Shown: one piece after another, positions 39,366-49,959 of the stretch | Layout of the letters: each line of letters starts with the position of its first letter | How positions within the stretch are numbered: position 1 is the stretch's first letter | From: Nothophaeocryptopus gaeumannii | Taxonomy: Eukaryota; Ascomycota; Dothideomycetes; Mycosphaerellales; Mycosphaerellaceae | Assembly (NCBI GenBank): GCA_031771865.1 | Contig: JASISA010000027.1 | Location: forward strand, 744,001-808,000 | Direction of reading: 5' to 3' | DNA length: 64,000 nucleotides | Position numbers and translations under genes: made by a program | The notes under the pieces: model-generated | The model's input: the letters and a program-made list of their open reading frames with translations, nothing else | Databases searched by the model: none | Told to the model about the DNA's origin: nothing

Positions 39366-40101
39366 GGCAGCTCAGATGTCAGGTCTGTTGGAGCGCTGAG
39401 CAATACCCACCGAGACGCGCCGGGATAGCGACTGGTGTCGAGAAGATGCGAGGAGCGAAAGAGATGCCGTAAGCGGATGTCTTAGATCTGGCTGCCAGTA
39501 GACAAACTTCTTATATTGCAATGACTGAATGCGTGCAGGCGATAGCCAAGATCAGTCAACAGCGAGGCCAGCGCGAGGAGGATCGTTCAGCTCAGTGACG
39601 TGTGCTTGGCTCGTTGGCCCCCATTTCCACGCGAACAGCATGAATAGGGTTGGCGATCTAAACGAAGACAAGTTGCCGCCGCCGAATTCTGAGTTGACCG
39701 GCGAGCCCCAAACCAAACCGTTCATGGCGCAGGGTGTTGTTCTAGCATCATGGTCTTGACCAAACGAAGTGGGCGTCAATCTTGCAGTCAAATATTGATG
39801 GGTATGGGTAGTGCTCGTCTTGGCAGAGGCTCGGTGCGGGCGGACCAAGGAAAATCTCCGACTGGCGCGCGTTTTCTGCGGCGTGACGTTGCAAGACCTG
39901 TTTTCGTGCAGATGTTGACAAAGAAGACAACAACTTCTCATCTTCGACGCGTTGCGATCGCGTGATAAGACTGAGGCAGGCTCTCTGAGAGCAAGAAAAG
40001 TACTCGGAACGCGTCTTGCGGACCTCCGTCTCTCTCAACACCATCCACCTCACGGAGACATCACATCCCAACTTGGCGTCCGACGCGCAGCAGTTGCCGA
40101 G
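39366..40101. other. divergent intergenic
   Basis: It holds the promoters of the Zn2Cys6 gene and the phosphotransferase gene. No further gene or repeat is recognised. Confidence 0.4.
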
Positions 40102-41498
40102 ATGGGCTACATTCGGCAGGAACAGCTGCCAAAGCTGAAAGAGTACAAGTACTCAGGTGAGCGCTCACTATCTTCCCTAGAAAGCAATGCATCAGCGATT
40201 TCACCATGAGGCCGTTCATGGCGATGGCTACTTTGGCTAACACATTCCGTAGGGGTCGACCACAGCCTGGTATCACGATACGTCCTCAAACCATACTGGT
40301 GGAGCAAAGTCATCGAACTCTTCCCTCTGTCCATGGCCCCTAATGCCATCACACTTAGCGGGTTTGGTTTTGTCATTATCAATATCCTGACCATGCTATA
40401 TTACACCCCAAATCTGGATCAAGAATGCCCGCCCTGGGTCTATGCCAGCTGGGCAATCGGATTGTTCCTCTACCAAACTTTCGATGCCATTGATGGAACC
40501 CAAGCACGGAGAACGCGACAGAGTGGACCACTCGGTGAGCTATTTGACCATGGAGTTGATGCGCTCAACACGAGTCTCGAAGTGCTGCTCTTCTCAGCAG
40601 CAATGAGGTTTGGCCAGGGATGGAGGACTGTGCTGATTCTGTTCGCCTGTAAGCTGCCCACCTTGACCGACGGCCGGCTTTGTCCTGACTTGCCGCAGGC
40701 CTTCTTACGTTCTACGTTCAGACCTGGGACGAATACCATACAAAGACACTCACACTCGGTCTCGTATCTGGCCCAGTCGAGGGTATCCTGACACTCTGCG
40801 TCGTCTACGGCATCACGGCATTCGTAGGCGGCAGCTATTGGCAACAGCCGATGCTTCAGGCTTTGGGAGTCCCACACTACGATTTCATCCCGCAACGCGC
40901 CTGGGAGGCAGACTTCGGCGACTTCTACATGTTTTACGGCGGTCTAGTCTTGGTGTTCAACACCGTTAGCAGCTCGCTGAACGTGATGAAGGCGCGCAGG
41001 GCGAGAGGCGAACATGCACGCGTGGCGAACTTGGGACTCCTTCCCTTCTTTGCCACCTGGGCTTTGATCGCAGCGTACCTGGCTCTCCAGCCAAACATCC
41101 TGCGCAATCACCTGGTGCCTTTCGTGGTCTACGTTGGCCTTGTCAACGCATACAGCGTTGGCTTGATGATTACTGCACACTTAATAAAGGGGCCATTCCC
41201 TTACCACAACATCCTGGTCTTGCCGTTAGTCTTTGGCGTCCTCGACTCTCTCGGACCTTTCCTGACAGAACACATCGGAGTCGGCTGGCCCAGTTCTCTA
41301 GGAGACGGCGTGTACCAAGTTGCATTTGTCTTCCTCTGCCTCGGCCTTGCCATTGGTGTCCACGGCAGCTTCGTCGTCGACGTGATTGTCTCCATCTGCG
41401 ACTATCTGGACATCTATTGTCTCACCATCAAGTACCCATACACCGCAGAAACCGAGAAGTCCGCAACGAAGACCATCATCGAGAAGAAAGCGGCTTGA
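40102..41498 (+). CDS. EPT1: choline/ethanolamine phosphotransferase (CDP-alcohol type)
   Basis: Exons 40102-40156, 40253-40648 and 40699-41498 give 416 residues. The CDP-alcohol phosphotransferase signature D-G-x2-A-R-x8-G-x3-D-x3-D is complete in IDGTQARRTRQSGPLGELFD plus HGVD. The start MGYIRQEQLPKLKEYKYSG and YWWSKVIELFPLSMAPNAIT are family blocks just before the first membrane helix. Several further hydrophobic helices follow. It ends with the dibasic KSATKTIIEKKAA, in line with ER retention. The enzyme makes phosphatidylcholine or phosphatidylethanolamine from CDP-base and diacylglycerol in the ER (final Kennedy pathway step). EPT1 versus CPT1 specificity cannot be read from sequence by eye. 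Confidence 0.92.
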
Positions 41499-43000
41499 AA
41501 GAAGCTCATTCACTCGCAAAAACGCTGGACACGTGCCCTCCTACTCTAAGCGGCGAAAACTTCCGGCACCCAGGTTGCTCCGACATGTCGAGATCCACCG
41601 GATGTGAAGTCATCCAATCAGCGCATGATCGCGTGCCTCGCCAATGCAAGTTGCGTGAGCTAGCACCACCCACAGCTCGGTCTCCGCGTGGGCTACGCTG
41701 CTGCATGCATGAAGTCAGGAACATATAAATGGAGGATGAGAAATGCATACGACACCCCGACCATCCGCTTGCTTTCCTACTCTTCCTCACGCTTGACGAT
41801 ACCCGTTGGAAACGTTTTCTTTCGTCTAGCGTTTTTGCGACGAACCCGGCCGACCCGTGCACGAGAATCTGCTACGAGGAGTTAAAGAGATGAGATATGT
41901 AGGGAATGAATGGACTGATGACAGAATGGTTAGTTCTTTTGACGACGAGTTCTACTTTCCGACCGTGACGTTCATCCTCAACCCGCGTTTCGACTCCTCC
42001 TGATATCATCCAAACCAACATCAATGCCTTCCCAACATGAGTATTGCTCAATGGACTTGGTGCTAATTCCACATGTAGTCTGACACCCTTCTCCTTGTGG
42101 TTAACTCGATCAAAGATGTCCTCTTCTCGCAGTCCGCATCCGAAACGAAGTTGAAGGTTCCGCCCGGGGTGCCAGAAGAGTATCGAAAAGACACCAAAGA
42201 TGAGAACGACACACGAGCAGGGGCACGCCTTCATGATGCTCCCACATGCCAGCTCGAGGCCTAACGGTTTATACAGAACACGGACGATCGAAGAATCGGG
42301 AGGGAAGGGCCGAAGACAGCAGCTGATTCCACAAATGGTCCACGAACGCTATAGAGTCACACACGGACTGTAAATGACGGCGAACTCTCACTTGTCTTGG
42401 TGCTCGCTATTACAACGCCGGCAGGAACAAGACTTGTGTAACGGGAAGGCACACATTGGCGGCATTGATCGATGAAGGCAATGCGGGACATGTCTCTAAT
42501 CAAATTGTCTTGAAAGTTCCATCAAATTGTTAAATCCGTCTCATGAAGCCTCGGTCTCTCAATCGAATAGATCTTTGCATACCTCACGAGATATCGATGT
42601 TCTGACATCCGAATATTGACTCACTGTGCAGGAGTGGTATATGTCCTGTCCCTCGGTGTTTACGTTGGATCTTCTTCAACCCCTGCTTCTAGAAGGCTTC
42701 TGGGGCCGGCATTCGGCATCCGCATTGATGGTGGCAAACTCAAATTCCGGCGCTGACCTTCCTCCCGCTTGCTTCTGGGAGGCTTGGAGGCTCGTCTCGT
42801 CACTGCCGGCCAGGGCTCGAAACACCACCTGCACATGGCGCTGGCATAACAGTCGAGAATACCACGCGCACTACGTTGACCAGCCACCGACCACACACCA
42901 ACCAGTGACCATACTGATACAGATCTCGTGACCCCGTGGCACAGAGACACACCGCGCCGATGTCGATGCGCTCGCATACCGTCGCCGCCCCTCCTCCACC
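41499..43000. other. long intergenic, possible small gene inside
   Basis: It contains one weak minus-strand candidate (listed separately). Otherwise it should hold the KOG1 promoter and leader. No repeat is recognised. Confidence 0.4.
41872..42234 (-). CDS. hypothetical small secreted or membrane protein
   Basis: An open frame of 120 residues begins MKACPCSCVVLIFGVFSILFW, which could be a signal peptide or anchor. A mixed charged region (FDRVNHKEKGVRLHVEL) and the tail SHLFNSS follow. No family is recognised, and there are only a few cysteines after the start. It may be chance; the case rests only on the hydrophobic start and the size of the intergenic gap. Confidence 0.25.
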   Translation of the reverse strand: MKACPCSCVVLIFGVFSILFWHPGRNLQLRFGCGLREEDIFDRVNHKEKGVRLHVELAPSPLSNTHVGKALMLVWMISGGVETRVEDERHGRKVELVVKRTNHSVISPFIPYISHLFNSS

Positions 43001-46000
43001 ATGACGCGAGGCGCAACCGATGGCATGGTTCCGCCCGCCGTCTTTGGCCAGCAGTCTAAACACCCTCAGCCGACGAGTATCAGTATCGAGGCGAATGATC
43101 ATCAGCCGCTGCAGAGTCGGTCACATGGGTCCAGGCGTGGGAGCTTACCAAACCGAAGAGGCTCATCAGGGCTACCAAACCCAAGCGGCTCACCTGGGCA
43201 ACCAAATCAGAGCCGAAGCCAGCAGAACGGCCAATGCTGGGGGAGTAACAAGAGCGCCCCAGTAGGGCATGGATTGCATCGACCCACGACTTCGACATCA
43301 TTACATTCTCAGACCAACGGACGATATGGGGGAGAAGAGAGCGACTCGGAAGATGAAGGGTTGCAGCTTCCGCACACGAATGGGCATCGACCGGGCCATA
43401 AACCCGCACTTTCACGTGCGCAGAGCGAGTCTGGACGAGGAAGACAAGAGAGGCATGTAAATGGAGAACAGCGTGGGGGAAGTCGCACCGAGCGCCCCGT
43501 CGAAGTGGCTATGAGACACGGCTGGGAGGCGCAGCTGCTGAACGAGGAGACCGCGAAAAACCTTAGTGAAAACTTCTTCATGTACTACGAGGACAAGCGT
43601 CATGAGACGGCAGGAAACCTACCACCGAACCTGGACCTGAGAGCTATGGTGACAGAGTGGCGGATGAAGGACCGACTGAAGACTGTATCCGCATTACTGG
43701 CTGTCTGCTTGAATGTGGGAGTTGATCCGCCAGACGTGATCAAGACGAATCCGTGTGCGCGATTTGAGTGCTGGGTGGATCCGGTGCCTTCGGACGGGAC
43801 CAATCAGCAATCTAACAATACGAATGCTCAGATTGGGAAGAATCTCCAGTCGCAGTACGAGAACTTGTCACTCCGGACGAGGTATAAGGTCATACTGGAT
43901 CCGACTATTGAGGAATTGAAGAAGTACACTACGTCGCTTAGGAGGACGGCGCATGCGGAACGAATACTCTTTCACTACAACGGGCACGGTGTGCCGAAGC
44001 CTACACAGTCTGGAGAGGTCTGGTGCTTCAATCGCAGCTACACACAGTATATCCCGATCAGCCTGTTTGATCTGCAAGAATGGGTTGGAGCCCCTGGGTT
44101 ATGGGTCTGGGACTCTAGTGCGGCCGGCGGCATAATCCATGGGTTTCTGGAGGGCGCGCAGAAACACAACGTGAATCAGCAGGAAGCTCTGAGAAGAGAT
44201 CCGAATCGGGCACAACAGCAACCGTTGATCAAGTGGGAAGACTGCATACACCTGGCGGCATGTCGGGAGAATGAAGTGCTGCCTACGAATCCGGACTTAC
44301 CTGCCGATCTTTTCACTTCGTGTTTGACGACACCGATAACCATGGCTGTTCGATTCTTCATTCTGCAGAATCCTCTCGGATCGACGTTTGGCGTTACTCT
44401 GGACCAGGCGCGAAATATTCCAGGAAAGGTCAGCGAGCGTCGAACGCCGCTGGGAGAGCTCAACTGGATATTCACCGCCATTACGGACACGATCGCATGG
44501 AACTGTCTGGAGAAGCCGCTGTTTAAGAAACTTTTCCGGCAAGATCTGATGGTTGCAGCGTTGTTCCGAAACTTCCTTCTTGCCCAACGAGTGATGCGCA
44601 TGTATCACTGTCATCCTCAATCATATCCCCAGATACCGGACACACACGATCATCCGTTATGGAAGAGCTGGGATCTGGCCGTGGAGATGATACTTTCGCA
44701 ACTACCTGGTTTGATCGAGCAGCAGAAGGCGCACGAGCTCGCGCTGGAGGCGACATCGGGCACAACAAACGGACAGCCCCAGCAGACTCCGGAGTTGGAC
44801 TACATTCATTCCGCTTTCTTCTCCGACCAACTATCCGCGTTCGAAGTCTACCTGACCGCTGCACCCAGCAATCCTGGCGCACAAGGCTACGCAAAGCCAC
44901 CAGAGCAACTTCCAATAGTGTTGCAAGTTCTTCTATCGCAAGTGCATCGCCTGCGTGCACTCATCCTTCTCTCGAAGTTCCTGGATCTCGGTCCCTGGGC
45001 TGTGAATCTCGCGCTCAGCATCGGTATCTTCCCATACGTTCTCAAGCTGCTGCAGTCACAGGCTCTTGAACTCAAAGCGCCAATGGTCTTCATCTGGTCG
45101 CGAATACTGGCGGTGGACCAGGGCTGCCAAGCGGATCTCCTCAAAGACCAAGGTTTCTCTTACTTCACATCGATCTTGATACAAACCAGCGATATACCTA
45201 TGGGCAACATTGCAGAGCATCGGGCCATGTGCTTCTTTGTCATTGCAATGTTCTGCAGAGACTTTCGGCAAGGCAAGGCTGCTGTGCTGGACACGAATCC
45301 TGAGATCATCGAGCAGTGCCTGAATCATCTTCATGATATGGAGAATCCCCTGCTTCGACAATTCAGCTTGCTATGTTTGAGCAATCTGGTTCGAGACTAT
45401 CCGCAAGGGAAGGAGCTCTTTATTGACCAATCTGCGCAAGAGCTGATGTGTGACCGAAGCCACGACCCTGTGCCGGAAGTTCGGACTGCCATGCTGAACG
45501 CTTTGACTAGCTTTGTGGCCACTGGAGATACCAACGCCGAGATCGCCGAAATGGAAGAGATGCTGGTTGGTGTCATCATCTCCATGGGCATGGATGGCTC
45601 GATCATGGTGCGCAAAGAGCTTGCAGTCTTCTACTCGGAGTATGTCTTCAAGTACAAGAAGCGATTCTTGGTGGCTGCGTTTGAGCAACTTCAGGAAGAG
45701 AAAGACAAGAAGACAGGAGTAGAACAGGATCCTGACGATTTCATCGCCATGCAGAAGGACAGTAGCATCGTTCTGAACGGCGCGGCACATACTGGTATCA
45801 ACGGTGTGCGCTCAGCTCATCAGCGAAGCGTGTCTGCTGCGGCGGCCGAAAATCAGAAGCAGAGACCTACGCGAAAAGATCGCACGCATGAGACATCACG
45901 AGGGACAGTCTATCGGGCTGTTTGGAGACAAGTGATGAGCATGTCTGCAGATCCGCATACTGAAGTTTCTCGGAATGCTGGGATCATTGTCGACTATGTT

Positions 46001-47776
46001 CTCAATGAGCTGCTCGACTCGCCTTTGGCAGCGCAGACAGAAGCGATCCTTGACGAGATCCAGTCGGTTAAGCCGAGACCGATGACCATCGATACCGCGA
46101 CGACATCTGCGGCAGATACGCTCTCTCGGCAACAATCACGCGACTTCAGACCCGTCACGCCTCCCAGCCCTGTGCCTTCCACATCATCAAAGGCAGATGG
46201 CTACTTTGCTCTTTCGCGCACTGCCAGTGTTGCTGCAGCGTTGAAGAACATGGTTGGATGGGGTGCGAAGACTCCTAGTGAGGCTCCTTCGGCACCCGAC
46301 TCGCCGACGCACGGCCGTCGAAGCTCTGTCTACAGCATCAACAACTCATATCGATCGCGACCTCTCACTCCCCACGATGCCGCTATGTTACCACCGGATG
46401 CACTGGATAACGTTCAGGGACCTGCACATCAACCGCCTGCGAAGCTTCCACCGACACCTTTCTATCGAGATCGAGAGAAGAATGATCTTCCGGCCATTCC
46501 ACTGAAGTCGTCCTTCTTCGATTGGTCTGCATCGTACTTCAGAGAGCCCCAGATGAGGCCGTCAGAAGCTGATGAGCCCGGTTCGAAGGACTACAACGAG
46601 CGACTGTGGCGCCGCAACCGCAATGACAAGATCATCGCCTCGACACAGCCGCTTAAGGAAGCTGCAGGATCTCAAGGCTGGGATAAACCTTGTGGATATT
46701 TCGGCATCGGAGCAGCTCCAGTCAAGATGGTCTTCCACCAATTCGAGAACCACCTCGTAACAAGCGACGACAGAGACAGCATCGCAGTCTGGGATTGGAA
46801 AGAAGCCCGACAACTCGTCCGATTCAGCAACGGGAATCCCAAAGGCAGTCGCGTGACAGAACTGAAGTTCATTAACGAGGACGATACAGCTATGCTTATG
46901 ATGGGATCAAGCGACGGTGTCATCAAAATCTACAAAGACTATGATGATGTCAACAAAATCACCCATATCTCTAGCTTCCGCGCCCTCAACGATCTCGTCC
47001 CCTCTGATCGAGGCGGGTCTGGGTTGGTATTCGACTGGCAACAAGGTCAAGGCAAAGCTTTGGTCGCGGGCGATGATCGCGTCGTCAGAGTCTGGCAGGT
47101 GGGGCAGGAACTCTGCGTTAATGATATCCATACCCGCTCATCTGCTTGCATTACCTCTTTGACGTCCGATCAAGTTGAAGGGAATGTCTTCGTCGCTGGT
47201 TTCGGGAATGGGTCTGTGAAGGCCTATGATCAGAGACGACCGAACGCTGAGACGATGGTGCTGGGATGGAAAGAACATTCTTCTTGGATCGTTGGGGTGC
47301 ATCTCCAACGAGGTGGGATGCGCGAGCTCATTTCTGCAGAGTCGAATGGTGGTGTCCGACTCTGGGACTTACGTATGTCCGCCGCTGTCGAAAAGCTCAA
47401 CCCCGGCGCGAGAGGTCGCGAACCTAGAAGCTTACGCACTTTATCCGTCCACGAACACGCCCCCGTCTTCGCAACTGGTGGAAAAGACCATACCATTCGT
47501 GTGTATAACACGAAACTCCAAGTGCTCAGCAAATTTGAGCCTTATATGAGTTATTTGAGGGTTGGGTTTGGCGGTCTTGGGGCGGGGAATACGAGGAATG
47601 CTCCTATTACTGCGACGGCTTTCCATCCGCATCGGATGATGTTGGCTGTGGGGGCGGTTAATGATGGACATGTGAATCTGTTCAAGTGTGATGTTAGTGA
47701 GGAGAGGGAGAGGGAGAGGGAGGTAGGACAGGGGGGTGGACATGGGGCGGGGGTTGTGGAGGAGTGGACGTATTGA
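43001..47776 (+). CDS. KOG1: TORC1 subunit KOG1/Raptor
   Basis: Intronless, 1591 residues. A Ser/Gly/Gln-rich N-terminal tail of about 160 residues precedes the Raptor N-terminal caspase-like domain. This holds LAVCLNVGVDPPDVIKTNP, RILFHYNGHGVPKPT (the pseudo-catalytic His) and GLWVWDSSAAGGI. HEAT/armadillo repeats follow (about 560-930, LPIVLQVLLSQVHRLRALIL, FSLLCLSNLVRDYPQGKELF). A Ser/Pro-rich linker comes next, and then a C-terminal seven-blade WD40 propeller (about 1230-1570, DDRDSIAVWDWKE, GKDHTIRVYNTK). KOG1 presents substrates to TOR kinase and senses nutrients at the vacuole. The C-terminal EEREREREVGQGGGHGAG stretch is a species-specific tail. Size and domain order fit fungal KOG1 exactly. 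Confidence 0.95.
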   Translation: MTRGATDGMVPPAVFGQQSKHPQPTSISIEANDHQPLQSRSHGSRRGSLPNRRGSSGLPNPSGSPGQPNQSRSQQNGQCWGSNKSAPVGHGLHRPTTSTSLHSQTNGRYGGEESDSEDEGLQLPHTNGHRPGHKPALSRAQSESGRGRQERHVNGEQRGGSRTERPVEVAMRHGWEAQLLNEETAKNLSENFFMYYEDKRHETAGNLPPNLDLRAMVTEWRMKDRLKTVSALLAVCLNVGVDPPDVIKTNPCARFECWVDPVPSDGTNQQSNNTNAQIGKNLQSQYENLSLRTRYKVILDPTIEELKKYTTSLRRTAHAERILFHYNGHGVPKPTQSGEVWCFNRSYTQYIPISLFDLQEWVGAPGLWVWDSSAAGGIIHGFLEGAQKHNVNQQEALRRDPNRAQQQPLIKWEDCIHLAACRENEVLPTNPDLPADLFTSCLTTPITMAVRFFILQNPLGSTFGVTLDQARNIPGKVSERRTPLGELNWIFTAITDTIAWNCLEKPLFKKLFRQDLMVAALFRNFLLAQRVMRMYHCHPQSYPQIPDTHDHPLWKSWDLAVEMILSQLPGLIEQQKAHELALEATSGTTNGQPQQTPELDYIHSAFFSDQLSAFEVYLTAAPSNPGAQGYAKPPEQLPIVLQVLLSQVHRLRALILLSKFLDLGPWAVNLALSIGIFPYVLKLLQSQALELKAPMVFIWSRILAVDQGCQADLLKDQGFSYFTSILIQTSDIPMGNIAEHRAMCFFVIAMFCRDFRQGKAAVLDTNPEIIEQCLNHLHDMENPLLRQFSLLCLSNLVRDYPQGKELFIDQSAQELMCDRSHDPVPEVRTAMLNALTSFVATGDTNAEIAEMEEMLVGVIISMGMDGSIMVRKELAVFYSEYVFKYKKRFLVAAFEQLQEEKDKKTGVEQDPDDFIAMQKDSSIVLNGAAHTGINGVRSAHQRSVSAAAAENQKQRPTRKDRTHETSRGTVYRAVWRQVMSMSADPHTEVSRNAGIIVDYVLNELLDSPLAAQTEAILDEIQSVKPRPMTIDTATTSAADTLSRQQSRDFRPVTPPSPVPSTSSKADGYFALSRTASVAAALKNMVGWGAKTPSEAPSAPDSPTHGRRSSVYSINNSYRSRPLTPHDAAMLPPDALDNVQGPAHQPPAKLPPTPFYRDREKNDLPAIPLKSSFFDWSASYFREPQMRPSEADEPGSKDYNERLWRRNRNDKIIASTQPLKEAAGSQGWDKPCGYFGIGAAPVKMVFHQFENHLVTSDDRDSIAVWDWKEARQLVRFSNGNPKGSRVTELKFINEDDTAMLMMGSSDGVIKIYKDYDDVNKITHISSFRALNDLVPSDRGGSGLVFDWQQGQGKALVAGDDRVVRVWQVGQELCVNDIHTRSSACITSLTSDQVEGNVFVAGFGNGSVKAYDQRRPNAETMVLGWKEHSSWIVGVHLQRGGMRELISAESNGGVRLWDLRMSAAVEKLNPGARGREPRSLRTLSVHEHAPVFATGGKDHTIRVYNTKLQVLSKFEPYMSYLRVGFGGLGAGNTRNAPITATAFHPHRMMLAVGAVNDGHVNLFKCDVSEEREREREVGQGGGHGAGVVEEWTY

Positions 47777-48550
47777 GACGATGAGATGAGATGAGGACTG
47801 GAGTGGGAGAGTGGGAGGTGGGATTGTGGCTGTACAATGAGCAGGGAGAGGAGGCTGCTTTGGACTTGACGACATGGCGGACCGAGTTATGGACGGCCGT
47901 CGATTGGGGCTCTGATTTGCTTTGACTATGATACCTCTTAAGCATGGCGTGTATGGGCGACTGGCATCTTGGAACGGTGGCTAGCATGGAATGGTGATAC
48001 TGCGAGAAGAGGACAAAGCACAAGCATGGATGATCGATTATAGATATGAATGGTTTGTGGTTCTGCATAGCGTACGGTAGCGTAGCATGTATGGTCTTCG
48101 GCTGTATGAGCTTTGAAAAGCGTGTTGATTACGAATATACGGTGGTGAGCGAAGTCCGAGTTTCAATGCAAAATCTCAAAAGCGTTCAGGGTTTCTTCTG
48201 GGCGGTTTCGTACTTCGGACTTGTTATTTTGGGCCAGGAGCTGCTGAATTACTCATGGTTGGATTTGACATGTATGTGTGACGAGATAAATATATCATTG
48301 AATACCGCTCAACGCTCTCAGAAATATAGAAGACCTGTACGTACACTTCACTGTCTTTTGTTTGGACACACCCACGCGACTCTGCCATGTCTGCGCTTCA
48401 GCTGCTCTCATAAACTCACCACACCTCTTGCTTCATCCTGACCGCGACATTGGCTCCGTTTCCCGGCTCCACTTTCAGCGTTCGCTGTACAACCATCTAT
48501 TTTCCCTCTCATCTCGCCACAGCCCTATCCCCTTCTTCGCCCCGTCTCAT
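47777..48550. other. intergenic between convergent genes
   Basis: It holds the 3' ends of KOG1 and the sorting nexin gene. No gene is recognised. Confidence 0.4.
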
Positions 48551-49343
48551 TCACCAAGCATTCCGATCCCAATTCGGATCCTGCACAAAACCTCCCAGAA
48601 CCCTTGAACCCGTCTGCAAGAGAGGATGTCCCACCACGATTTTTAGAAACCGTTCTAATCCTCTTCTCCTTTCCTCAATCACCGCGTCGTCGAAGCGGTT
48701 TAGGTAGACTTTTCCTGGGAGAGGGGGGATCGAGACGCGGGCTGATTCGCGTTCGAGGAGGTCGCGGAAGACTTCGAAGTCGGAGTAGCGGCGACGGACT
48801 TCGGAGCGGCGGAGTTTGAAGGCGGGGATGTTGGTGCTGAGGCGGATTAGGTAGGTTGTGTACCGGCTGGAGGGGGAAGGGGTTGGTTGGTGGGTTTGGG
48901 GGGATGTGACCTATACAGGCGTGAGTGTGTTAGTTGGTGGAGTTTCTGGAAGACCGCATTGGAGGGCCTTTGGAGCGCGCATAGCTGTCTTCCGAAGCGC
49001 ACACCAGAGCCTTTCAAAGCTGCACGGAGACGTTCTCAAGCGCATATACCATGCTGCACGCCTTGGCAAGCACAGCAATGCTCCGTAATATCTGTATGTC
49101 TCCTCAAGGGCAAGTCTCCCTACTCACCTCAATCTCTAAGAAATTCTCCGGCACGCCATAAATCTCCTCGAAACTCTGCGTATGCGAGTCGCGTCCCGTG
49201 CTCGCAAACCCGCTGGGCATGTTGAATTGCTTGTTGATATTCGGCCTCCCATTCTCTCCGCCATTGCTGCCAGGTGATTGCTGTGACTGCTCAGCATTTC
49301 CTACTTGAGCTGCGTGCTCAGGCCGCGGATCGATGCGCTGCAT
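48551..49343 (-). CDS. SNX3: sorting nexin SNX3/GRD19
   Basis: Exons 49343-49128 and 48910-48551 give 191 residues. The open frame extends upstream of 49343, but MQRIDPRPEHAAQVGNAEQS fits the short, polar N-terminus of the family. The PX domain begins SFEEIYGVPENFLEIEV. It continues after a 217-bp intron (unusually long here) with RYTTYLIRLSTNIPAFKLRR and SEVRRRYSDFEVFRDLLE (PI3P-binding Arg), then IPPLPGKVYLNRFDD. It ends GSRVLGGFVQDPNWDRNAW, the diagnostic SNX3 C-terminus. The protein binds PI3P on endosomes and recycles cargo with retromer. A Ser/Pro/Gln/Thr-rich insert (TSPQTHQPTPSPSS) sits at the exon junction. Confidence 0.93.
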
Positions 49344-49959
49344 CGTGGGCTTTCGTCTAGAGTGGAGCTGTTTATAGATCACAGTGTAGATCGGGGGGAG
49401 GTGTAGTTCGTGGCGGAGTGTGCTTATTTCCGTATTCCCGGTATGTCTGAGGTATCTTTTGAGTTCCCTCGTGAATGGGTCTTGGTGTGTAGTTGGTCGT
49501 GTGATGCAGATGGAACTGTGCAGCGGAGCAGGAGAAACAGAACGAGTATGCCGAACGGCAAACGTCACCCAAGTGGGGCGAGAACTAGAACCTAGGAAAT
49601 CTCGCGTGGTTTTCAGCTGCACAGCCTCGAAGCTGAACCGTGCCGCACCAGCCTCACTTCACAGTACAGTACAGTCCTCACTTCTTGGAAGCATTGATCT
49701 CCCGATGCCGAAGTGCAAACACTAGTGATCCTCTTGCTTAGATATCGAGGGCAGACTGCTCAGTCACTCGGACTCTGTCCGTAGGACGTCTGCATTCGCC
49801 TGCCCTGTATTCCCGTGGTCAATGCTTGTGTCTTTGCTCGAAGACGCCACGAACATATAGTTCTACGTGCAGGCAAGCCCCAGACAGCAGCTTCCATAAC
49901 CGTATACCGTTCAGCCAAGGAGCCATTGACCACCCATTGTTATAGAAAAGCCAAGTGCT
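49344..49959. other. divergent intergenic, SNX3 / Zn2Cys6 gene
   Basis: No gene is supported. A minus-strand open frame reaching into it is only the extended SNX3 leader. Confidence 0.4.
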
